A DNA stretch of 11,460 nucleotides from a bacterium (GTDB lineage Bacteria; Ratteibacteria; UBA8468; B48-G9; DTJG01): contig JAOAAW010000171.1 in the NCBI GenBank assembly GCA_026418655.1, positions 1-11,460 of the forward strand. The letters are read 5' to 3'. The notes under the pieces are model-generated. The model saw only the letters and a program-made list of their open reading frames with translations. It was not told the origin of the DNA and searched no databases. The position numbers and the translations under genes were made by a program. Shown in pieces: positions 1-6,261 of the stretch. Numbering within the stretch: position 1 is the first letter of the stretch; the number at the start of each line of letters is the position of its first letter.

Positions 1-34
1 TATCGCTGATCCCCCCTAAAATGCAAAATACCAG

Positions 35-60
35 TAAATCCCTTGTCTATCAAGGATTTA
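35..60 (-). other. Hairpin in the putative leader
   Basis: On the minus strand TAAATCCTTG (60-51) pairs with CAAGGGATTTA (45-35), leaving a 5-base ATAGA loop and one bulged G. The stem is about 10 base pairs. It is not followed directly by a T run, so it is a poor intrinsic terminator for the glycosidase operon upstream. It fits better as structure within a leader RNA or as a conserved DNA palindrome. Confidence 0.5.
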
Positions 61-80
61 GCCATCTTTTTCCGCTGTGT

Positions 81-91
81 TTTCAAAGAAC
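81..91 (-). promoter_or_regulatory. boxA-like antitermination element
   Basis: The minus strand reads GTTCTTTGAAA, which fits the bacterial boxA consensus as I recall it (GYTCTTTRAMA). It would lie within the first dozen or so bases of the RNA made from the promoter at 101-129. BoxA RNA binds NusB/NusE and protects long untranslated transcripts from Rho. It is known in rRNA leaders and has been described upstream of CRISPR arrays. Chance occurrence of an 11-base degenerate motif is possible. Its position immediately after a strong promoter makes it meaningful. Confidence 0.55.
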
Positions 92-100
92 TTTATCTCA

Positions 101-129
101 ATTATACCTGACTATTTTCAAACTGTAAA
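101..129 (-). promoter_or_regulatory. Sigma70-type promoter directed out of the window to the left
   Basis: On the minus strand, TTTACA (129-124) is followed by a 17-base spacer and a perfect TATAAT (106-101). The -35 box differs from TTGACA at one position and the spacing is optimal. It lies only 6 bases beyond the stop codon of the last glycosidase gene, so it cannot serve any gene inside this window. Initiation would be expected near base 94. A second TTGACA at 139-134 overlaps that stop codon, but it is 27 bases from the -10 box and has no good partner. Confidence 0.7.
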
Positions 130-135
130 GAGTTG

Positions 136-2010
136 TCAAAAATTCTCCCTTTCCAGTTTTTTTGTTCCAAAATATTCAAAAAGCATCTGCAAAAGTCGTC
201 CATTGGCACTTGCATTGGGTTGCCATGGACAAAAACTTGGATCATTATCAGCAAATCTTTCCAGCATATAGTATTCTTCACTCATTCCATACTGTACCTG
301 TGCCCATAGTGTTTCAAATGCCTTTTCTTTTTCTCCCCTTTTCATCCAGCCAGAAAACCAGCATAGATCAGAAAAAGAAACATACCAGGTATGGCCTGCC
401 CAGGGATCAGAAGCATATCCAGGAAGCAAACAGTCAGTCATAAGTCCGGTTAACCCATTTTTCATCCATCCCCTGTTTCTGAAATATTTCTCTATCTTTT
501 CAAAAACCTGACTTTCTGGTTCAATAATTCCTGACCTGATTAACATTGAAGGCCCATCACCAAAGTAAGGTCCGGTTGGTGGATAAGTTTCTGGAATACC
601 AAGATAATTAGGAATAAAGATTTCTTCTCTTTCCTTTTGAACTTCAATGATTTCACTCAGAATCTTCACAAGGCAATTTCTGTAGTCCTCTGCTTCACCT
701 CTAATTTCGTCTGTCTTCTCATCATTAAAAAGTGCAAAAACATTTGCCATTTCATTTATTCCCATATAATTTACAGCATCAGTAAAACACCAGGACTGCA
801 CAAGTAAACCCCAGTCGTGGGGCTTTCCAGCAGGAAAAATACCATTCTGGCTTTTTCTCCGCCTCTGTCTTATCCAGTTAAATCCATCAAGCATACTTTC
901 CCTGAATAACCTGAAACAGTTTTCATCTCTGTGTAAAAGAATATGCTTTGAAAGTCCAAAAAGCACGCCTCCTGTTATGTTTTCCCATTGTGGAGCCTTA
1001 TAGGCATTGAATCTTCCTTTATCATCGCCTTCTTTTGTCTGATGTCTCAAGAAAAATCTGTATCCTTTTTCTGTCCAATCATAAAGACCCATCATATCCA
1101 GAGCAATAAGAAAATCCATTGCTTCCACTGGCCAGACACCTGCCCATCTTCCGCCCTGTCTTGGTCTGGCTGCTGCGCCATCATCTCTTACAAACATCTG
1201 AAGACACTGACAGACCAGCGAGTTAATGACAGGCCTGAAAACATCCATTGTTTTTACATCAGGAACATACCTGATTTTTTTTAACTCATTCTCCCAGCAA
1301 GATACAAGTTTTTTTCTTTCATAGCCATGAAGAGAAGGGGAAACTTCTATTCTCTCTGAATTTTCATGCAGCACAAAATAATATGAGACTGTTTCAAGAG
1401 GATTGAGATATTTAGAAATTTCAAGATAGTTTTTTGCAAAGATATTTTCAGGATTTTGTGAAACCCATTTCAATTCACTGTTACCGGCATCAAATGAAAT
1501 ATCTGCCTTTCCATTGGTTATGCGGGTATCAGTCAGTTTATAATCACAAAAAACCATGTCCCAGTGTTCAAGAAGGGGTCTGTAACTGGCATAAAAGTCT
1601 CCTGTAATTCCGTACAACAAAGCATCAATGCCTGAGCGTGGCATAATGCCTGTTGTTTGTTTTCTTTTTGTTCCTGATAAGTTTGTTATTGTAAGCCGCA
1701 CAAATGTTTTCGGATTTTCATCCCAGGATGAAAATGTCTCAACAAGATATTCAAACTCTTCAAGGTTGGTTTTCAAAAAATGAACAGGAATCCCATCGCT
1801 TCTTACAATAAATTGAGACTTTGTCCAGTCAGGTACAATCGCTCTTTCTCCGAAAAGAAATCTTATACCGTGAGAATTGAAATTACGTGTATTTTCAACA
1901 GGGTCTGTATCAGCGCAAACAACCTTGAAATCAGGCCAGAGTGTGATAAGTTTTCTTGCTTCTGGTGGATGAAGATACAGTTTTATTGTCTTTGGTCTTT
2001 CCCAAGACAT
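136..2010 (-). CDS. Probable six-hairpin (alpha/alpha)6 glycoside hydrolase, family unknown
   Basis: A protein of about 624 residues with no signal peptide or membrane segment, so probably cytoplasmic. Residues 1-230 (numbered from the ATG at 2016) look like a beta-sandwich domain (FEYLVETFSSW, FVRLTITNLSG). Residues about 250-615 are helical, with aromatic-rich repeats of the kind seen in six-hairpin glycosidases: RWAGVWPVEAMDF (290-302), GKPHDWGLLVQSWCFTDA (397-414), GPYFGDGPS (482-490), DPWAGHTWYVSFSD (537-550), ERFADNDPSFCPWQPNAS (586-603). Acidic residues in E298, D401 and D537-D550 are candidate catalysts, but none can be assigned. The start at 2010 is preferred: AAAGGAG sits 7 bases upstream, whereas the in-frame ATG at 2016 is almost on top of it. 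The gene follows the GH106-like gene by 2 bases (or overlaps it by ATGA), so the two are translationally coupled and probably attack the same glycan. The resemblance to GH78/GH15-type folds is structural inference; the substrate is unknown. Confidence 0.72.
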   Translation of the reverse strand: MSWERPKTIKLYLHPPEARKLITLWPDFKVVCADTDPVENTRNFNSHGIRFLFGERAIVPDWTKSQFIVRSDGIPVHFLKTNLEEFEYLVETFSSWDENPKTFVRLTITNLSGTKRKQTTGIMPRSGIDALLYGITGDFYASYRPLLEHWDMVFCDYKLTDTRITNGKADISFDAGNSELKWVSQNPENIFAKNYLEISKYLNPLETVSYYFVLHENSERIEVSPSLHGYERKKLVSCWENELKKIRYVPDVKTMDVFRPVINSLVCQCLQMFVRDDGAAARPRQGGRWAGVWPVEAMDFLIALDMMGLYDWTEKGYRFFLRHQTKEGDDKGRFNAYKAPQWENITGGVLFGLSKHILLHRDENCFRLFRESMLDGFNWIRQRRRKSQNGIFPAGKPHDWGLLVQSWCFTDAVNYMGINEMANVFALFNDEKTDEIRGEAEDYRNCLVKILSEIIEVQKEREEIFIPNYLGIPETYPPTGPYFGDGPSMLIRSGIIEPESQVFEKIEKYFRNRGWMKNGLTGLMTDCLLPGYASDPWAGHTWYVSFSDLCWFSGWMKRGEKEKAFETLWAQVQYGMSEEYYMLERFADNDPSFCPWQPNASANGRLLQMLFEYFGTKKLERENF

Positions 2011-2012
2011 AA

Positions 2013-5000
2013 TCATTCTCCTTTCAGAATTTGAACAGGCGAAATAAGTCCTGATGTTTTTGGCTTTCCTTCAAGCATGTTGTAGATTGAGTTTGATACC
2101 TTTAACCTGAGATGGTTTTTGCCTTTTTTGATAAATTGTGTAATCTCTATCTCATAAGGTTTCCATAAGATTCTTCCTGCGTTTTTGCCATTGAGTTCAA
2201 CTTCCGCTATATCAAAAAGGTCTTCCACGCATAAATAGTATCTGGAATTACTGATTTCAGGAATTTCAAAGTCAGATGTATAAATTGCGCTACCAGAATA
2301 AAATGGATAGCCAAGTTCAGTCCAGCTTTTGCACCCTGTTTTTTCACTAATTCTGCCTGCCTTTATTTCAGCGCCCATGCCAGAATCTCCTGTCTTTATC
2401 ACAAGGAAATCACCAAATATTCTTAATGGTTCCAGAAGCCCGTCTTCAGGATTTTCAACATCAACAAATACGCAGAGTGTCCTGACATGTGGTGTATAGA
2501 AAGTTTTGCTTTTTCTGAAATAATCCGTAATATCCAAAAAGAGGTTCATTGCGTCGTATTTCCTGCATTTTCTAATCTTTTCCTGGCAGATTTCATGATT
2601 GTCGATGAAAACTTTGTATCTTCCTTTTATGGCTGATTGTTCCCACAAGAGAACCATCTTTTCTGGCTCACCATAGCAAAAGAAATTGATCTTGTAGCAC
2701 AGGGTTGCTGGATATCTGATTTCAAAAGCAGAGGGCAACCACCTTACGTCTGGCTTTGCAAAATTCTTGATTTTTCCTGCGGGCATCGGTGGAACAACAG
2801 GAAAACCAATGTCTTTGTATCTTCCTTCAGCATCAAAAAAATCAGTGGTATCTGCCTTTTGCACATTCCACAATCCTAAATAAAGAACATTGTCATCCAG
2901 AAATTCAAGCTGCCAGCTGTCAATATCACAAACAATGTTTTTATTCAAAACAAATGGTGGCTGAGGTAAATTTTCTTTCCCACCACTGACTGCAAAGATG
3001 GATTGAGATGGTTGAAGTACAATCTTTTTCCCAAAACAATGTCTCTGGGCTGTTGTTGGGTCCCACAGTTCAAATGGCTCTTTTTCTTTCAGCTTAATGG
3101 AAAAATCAGCAACTTTATCCCCGCAATTTGCAAAAAAATAGATTGAGCAATCCCTTCCTTTTCTTGCCGAAACAAAAACATCCTGAAGATTTTTTCCGTC
3201 CAGTTCAATCATGGGTGGAACAAAATCTTCCAGCGCTTTTTTTATTCTTGAAGCAGTATCCTGCCTCTGTTTTTCATCCAATTGGACAATGTTTTCATTG
3301 ACTGCTGGACTCAATGATTGCGCCTTTATTCCTTCAATCCTTTCTCCAAGAAACAATACCCTTCCACCATGTTTTGTAAATTCCTTTAATTTTTCAACCA
3401 GTGGCTCAACCGGATATGCAATCGGTGGTACAACCAGGGCGTTGTACTTCATTTTACCGATAATAAACAAACCATTTTCAATTTCTGCCTTCATAAAATC
3501 AATGTCATCAACAAAATCAAAAAATCTGTGGCTATGTACAAGAATATGGTTGATGAATACAAAAGCATCACTCAGTGCCTTTGCTTTTTTTGTATCTTCT
3601 GGAAGTATCTGCCACAATGAGGATGTTGGATAAAGCAGGGCAAATTCAACAGGATAATCAAACCTTGTCAGCATATAACAGACCCTGCCAATATATCTGC
3701 TGAAATCTTCATAATACTGCCAGTATGTTGTCTGATAAAACTGGGATGGAATTGCCTCTTTTTTTCTGTGTCCATCTATTGAGTAATAAAAACCATGTTG
3801 ATTAATGAAATTGATACCAAGGGCCATCATATAGTCAGCAATTCTCTTCGTTCTTTCAAGGGTAAAATCCCATTCTTCAAGGGCAAAGCACTCTGAAAGA
3901 ACCCTTTCCCTTCCCTGTTGTCTTGCCACAGAGCTGATGAGTTTTGGTCCGACACTGACTATTGGAAATTCATCAGTGCCAATTCTCGGGGTAATGATGT
4001 CTGTTCCTGGAATCTGGAACGCTTTTGCATGCTGCATTAAATCGCCTAAATAAACAACTCCAAGGTCTGGTTCTTCTTCTGGACTGACATGACCCGTGAA
4101 GGAAATTTTGTTGTTCTCGCACCATCTGGAAATTCTGTCAAAAAAGGACTTTTTTAACATCTGCGTGAGGACATCCCAGTAATCAAACCTGACCTTTCTT
4201 TCCTTTTCACTATCACCTTCAAGAAGCATATAGAGGACAGGGATTATTTCATAACCTTTGCTCTTTCTGAAAAATTCAGGCAGTTTTGGCGACCATGGAA
4301 GCCATCCAATCCATTTTGGTTCGTCTGTAAAAATTCCTGGGATTGTCTTACCAAAATATTTTCCGAGGTCTTTTTTATAAACCTCATGGGTTTTTTCTAT
4401 AAAATCCTCCACTGCATCGGGATTAAGAATATCAATATATCCACCCCAGGGTCCCCAGTATGCCATTTCATAACACTCAACAAAGATAAAGATTTTCCAA
4501 TCACCATCAGGAACATTCCATTCAAAACGATTTTTTATTCCAGTGGCATCTGAACGCCAGTGAGGAAATGTGTCAGCACGCATTGAGCCATAATATGTGT
4601 CATATCTTCTCACATAACCCCATTTATCCCTGATTGGACCTGCGTATTCAGTCAGATCAACAACCTGCTTGTTGTGGTTTATTGCGAAAATCCCAACAAT
4701 ATGTCCCATGGGAAAATCAATGGAAACTGTTGTTTTTCCTTTCACTGATTGTGTTTTTGCAACAAGTTTTCTTGACCTGAATTCAGGATGATGGTAAATC
4801 ACCTTACCACCAGCAGCACCACTCGGATAAGGATCTTCATCATAAAGCCATGCCTCTATTCCAAGTTTTTCTGCCTCCTGAACCATCAGCTTTATTTTTT
4901 CCCTGAACTCCACTGACATATAAGGCGTCAAAAGCCCTGGCCTTGGGTGCATAAAAAATCCCCTGTTGCCTTTCTCCTTTATTTCCTTAACCTGCCAGCG

Positions 5001-5105
5001 TAGTTCATCATCTTCAAGCTTATGATTTAAGAATAAAAAGGGCACAGGCCTATATTCTTTCGGTGACTTTTCAAATTCTTCAAAAGAAAAACTATTTTTT
5101 TTCAT
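2013..5105 (-). CDS. Large multidomain glycoside hydrolase, GH106-like (possible alpha-L-rhamnosidase)
   Basis: The 1030-residue product has no signal peptide. Residues 20-105 start a TIM-barrel-like domain with FMHPRPGLLTPYMS (51-64) and WLYDEDPYPSGAAGG (86-100), a signature of large GH106/GH2-related enzymes. Candidate active-site segments are GIFTDEP (257-263), TGHVSPEEEPD (337-347), LSECFALEEWD (403-413) and INQHGFYYSIDG (434-445). ALLYPTSSLW (489-498) leads into an amidotransferase-like segment (about 555-590, ALVVPP ... HGGRVLFLG). Two beta-sandwich regions follow; the last, with YPFYSGSAIY (933-942), AEVELNGKNAG (967-977) and SGLISPVQIL (1018-1027), is the GH2-type sugar-binding jelly roll. 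AAGGTG lies 5 bases before the ATG, and the gene starts 3 bases after the reductase stop. Rhamnosidase is only one possible activity: the domain layout is clear, the substrate is not. Confidence 0.8.
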   Translation of the reverse strand: MKKNSFSFEEFEKSPKEYRPVPFLFLNHKLEDDELRWQVKEIKEKGNRGFFMHPRPGLLTPYMSVEFREKIKLMVQEAEKLGIEAWLYDEDPYPSGAAGGKVIYHHPEFRSRKLVAKTQSVKGKTTVSIDFPMGHIVGIFAINHNKQVVDLTEYAGPIRDKWGYVRRYDTYYGSMRADTFPHWRSDATGIKNRFEWNVPDGDWKIFIFVECYEMAYWGPWGGYIDILNPDAVEDFIEKTHEVYKKDLGKYFGKTIPGIFTDEPKWIGWLPWSPKLPEFFRKSKGYEIIPVLYMLLEGDSEKERKVRFDYWDVLTQMLKKSFFDRISRWCENNKISFTGHVSPEEEPDLGVVYLGDLMQHAKAFQIPGTDIITPRIGTDEFPIVSVGPKLISSVARQQGRERVLSECFALEEWDFTLERTKRIADYMMALGINFINQHGFYYSIDGHRKKEAIPSQFYQTTYWQYYEDFSRYIGRVCYMLTRFDYPVEFALLYPTSSLWQILPEDTKKAKALSDAFVFINHILVHSHRFFDFVDDIDFMKAEIENGLFIIGKMKYNALVVPPIAYPVEPLVEKLKEFTKHGGRVLFLGERIEGIKAQSLSPAVNENIVQLDEKQRQDTASRIKKALEDFVPPMIELDGKNLQDVFVSARKGRDCSIYFFANCGDKVADFSIKLKEKEPFELWDPTTAQRHCFGKKIVLQPSQSIFAVSGGKENLPQPPFVLNKNIVCDIDSWQLEFLDDNVLYLGLWNVQKADTTDFFDAEGRYKDIGFPVVPPMPAGKIKNFAKPDVRWLPSAFEIRYPATLCYKINFFCYGEPEKMVLLWEQSAIKGRYKVFIDNHEICQEKIRKCRKYDAMNLFLDITDYFRKSKTFYTPHVRTLCVFVDVENPEDGLLEPLRIFGDFLVIKTGDSGMGAEIKAGRISEKTGCKSWTELGYPFYSGSAIYTSDFEIPEISNSRYYLCVEDLFDIAEVELNGKNAGRILWKPYEIEITQFIKKGKNHLRLKVSNSIYNMLEGKPKTSGLISPVQILKGE

Positions 5106-5108
5106 TTT

Positions 5109-6077
5109 TCACCTTCTCGTTAATTGTGGGTACCTGTCAAGAAGTTGGTCAATTTTCTGTTTTGTTTGTTGAGAAATATCAAAGGTGCAATCAGAAAGAA
5201 TTTCCTTAATTTGACCTGGCTTTCTTGCGCCAACAATGGCACCGGTAACTGCTGGATTTGCAAGAACCCAGGATATTGCAAGCTGTCCTGTAGTCATTTT
5301 ATTTTCATCCGCGATTTTCTTGAATTCATCATAAAATTCACAATACGCCTGATGATTGGTGGTTAATTCTGGAAGTTTTCTTCGCCAATCATCAGAAGCC
5401 ATTTTTGAAACTCTTTCCTCATCAAACTTTTCAGCCAGAAGTCCATAATACATTGGGCTATAGCAGATCACTCCCACATTGTTTTCTTTACACCATGGAA
5501 GGACTTCTTTTTCTATTTCTCTTCGGAAGACGCAATAGGGCGGCTGAAGGGATGCTGGAAGTCGTATTCTTTTTATTCTTTCAAGCTGCTGTACATTGAA
5601 GTTAGAGACACCTATTGCCCTTATTTTACCTTCATCCACAAGCTTGCACATCTCTGTCCATGCTGGTTCAACCTGGTCATCAGGCCTTGGCCAGTGTATT
5701 TGCATCAGGTCAATTCTATCAACGCCAAGCCGTTTCAAACTTTGCTGGGTTTCATATCTTACTGTTTTTCCTGAAAGACCATCGCCTAAAACTCCTTTTT
5801 CATCCCAGCTTTTCCCAAGTTTGGTAAAAATGAAAACTCTATCTCTGAATTCTTTTGTTGCGATTCCAACAATCTTTTCAGAATGCCCCAGTCCATAGGC
5901 AGGCGCTGTGTCAACCCAATTAAGTCCAAGATTTATTGCTGTTTTTATGGTCTCTATGGAATCACTGTCATCCTGCAAACCCCAGGAATAGTTGTATCCG
6001 GTACCACCAATAGCCCATGTACCAAGGCCGATTATTGTGATATCCATGTCAGAATTTCCAAGTTTTCTCTTTATCAT
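5109..6077 (-). CDS. Aldo/keto reductase, AKR11 (YhdN)-like
   Basis: This is a full-length 322-residue NADPH-dependent oxidoreductase of the (beta/alpha)8 aldo/keto reductase superfamily. It should reduce sugar aldehydes or ketones, or run in reverse. The catalytic tetrad is intact: D56 and Y61 (NWVDTAPAYG), K86 (IFTKLGK) and H128 (LMQIHWP). Family landmarks include IGLGTWAIGG (16-25), GVSNF, QPPY followed by FRREIEKEVLPW, and the cofactor-phosphate region GARKPGQIKEIL near the C-terminus. These segments resemble Bacillus YhdN/AKR11B most closely, from memory. The start is well supported by GGGAGGG 3 bases before the ATG. It is the first gene of a three-gene cluster with two glycoside hydrolases, so it may process the sugar they release. 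The physiological substrate cannot be read from sequence. Confidence 0.9.
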   Translation of the reverse strand: MIKRKLGNSDMDITIIGLGTWAIGGTGYNYSWGLQDDSDSIETIKTAINLGLNWVDTAPAYGLGHSEKIVGIATKEFRDRVFIFTKLGKSWDEKGVLGDGLSGKTVRYETQQSLKRLGVDRIDLMQIHWPRPDDQVEPAWTEMCKLVDEGKIRAIGVSNFNVQQLERIKRIRLPASLQPPYCVFRREIEKEVLPWCKENNVGVICYSPMYYGLLAEKFDEERVSKMASDDWRRKLPELTTNHQAYCEFYDEFKKIADENKMTTGQLAISWVLANPAVTGAIVGARKPGQIKEILSDCTFDISQQTKQKIDQLLDRYPQLTRR

Positions 6078-6080
6078 AAA

Positions 6081-6087
6081 CCCTCCC
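6081..6087 (-). promoter_or_regulatory. Strong ribosome binding site of the aldo/keto reductase gene
   Basis: The minus strand reads GGGAGGG, then 3 bases, then ATG. It is the most purine-rich ribosome binding site in the window. It fits this gene being the first cistron of a separate transcript after the 184-base gap, whereas most downstream genes rely on coupling. I found no convincing sigma70 promoter in the gap. Confidence 0.6.
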
Positions 6088-6100
6088 TGTGCAGATAAAT

Positions 6101-6148
6101 CTTGAAATCTATCTTAATCTCCCTTTTGAAAAGGGAGAAAAATTCAAG
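6101..6148. repeat. Palindromic intergenic element
   Basis: The core TCTCCCTTTT (6118-6127), G, AAAAGGGAGA (6129-6138) is a perfect 10-base inverted repeat. It is framed by an outer inverted pair, CTTGAA (6101-6106) and TTCAAG (6143-6148), separated from the core by 11 and 4 bases. It resembles the CCCTTT/AAAGGG palindromes dispersed between genes in many bacterial genomes. A run of T does not follow the stem on the minus strand, so a classical intrinsic terminator for the thiolase transcript is not supported, although the stem could slow RNA decay or act as a weak terminator. Only one copy is visible here. Confidence 0.55.
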
Positions 6149-6170
6149 TTTGTAAATGTAAAATCATTAT

Positions 6171-6230
6171 GGTGCTGGCGAGTTTCAACTGTCCCTGATT
6201 ACTGCGTGGTTTTGTATGTGCCGTAGCACC
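6171..6230. repeat. Imperfect inverted repeat, about 60 bases
   Basis: GGTGCTGGC (6171-6179) pairs with GCCGTAGCACC (6220-6230), leaving a 2-base bulge (GT) in the right arm and a loop of about 40 bases. An alternative small hairpin on the minus strand, GTGC-TACG-GCAC, uses part of the same arm. The loop contains ACTGTCCCTGA (6189-6199), a motif I associate loosely with the ends of small repeat families linked to IS200-like transposases. This could be a degraded miniature element or a transcribed structure. Support is modest. Confidence 0.3.
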
Positions 6231-6261
6231 TGAGCGCAATATCCTGTTTTCTTTCAAACCC

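Larger units (their letters stand above)
1..95 (-). other. Putative noncoding leader, possibly a CRISPR leader, running off the left edge
   Basis: This is the sequence predicted to be transcribed leftward from the promoter at 101-129. It starts with a boxA-like element (81-91), continues through a hairpin (35-60), and ends at the window edge in a G-rich stretch (minus strand TTTTAGGGGGGATCAGCG). Promoter, boxA and a short AT-rich tract are the layout of leaders in front of CRISPR arrays, and also of rRNA operon leaders. No repeat unit is visible, because the window ends first. A competing reading is a protein gene: an ATG at 63-65 opens a minus-strand frame of 21 codons (MAKSLIDKGFTGILHF...) that is still open at the edge. 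Its ribosome binding site is poor and I do not recognise the peptide. The leader role is inference. Confidence 0.4.
6078..6261. other. Intergenic region between thiolase and aldo/keto reductase genes
   Basis: This is the only gap longer than about 140 bases between genes, and it divides the acyl-CoA pair from the sugar operon. It contains the ribosome binding site at 6081-6087, a perfect palindrome (6118-6138) and a longer imperfect inverted repeat (6171-6230). I see no gene, no T-run terminator on the minus strand and no matched -35/-10 pair. The segment at 6183-6245 is richer in G and C than its surroundings and could be a remnant of a small mobile repeat, but no protein-coding remnant is recognisable. 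Confidence 0.6.

Noticed and set aside
35..60. Intrinsic terminator for the glycosidase operon
   Set aside because: The stem is good but no T run follows it directly on the minus strand, and it lies downstream of a strong promoter facing the same way. A leader structure is more likely.
134..139. TTGACA as the -35 box of the left-edge promoter
   Set aside because: It is 27 bases from the TATAAT, too far. With a 17-base spacer it meets only AATAGT. TTTACA at 124-129 is the better -35.
3211..3633. 140-codon open frame on the plus strand
   Set aside because: It lies wholly antisense to the GH106-like gene, has a low-complexity Ser/Phe-rich translation, and no family motif. It is a shadow of the real frame.
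6118..6138. Rho-independent terminator after the thiolase gene
   Set aside because: After the stem the minus strand reads TTAAGATAG, which is not a T tract. It is described as a palindromic element instead.
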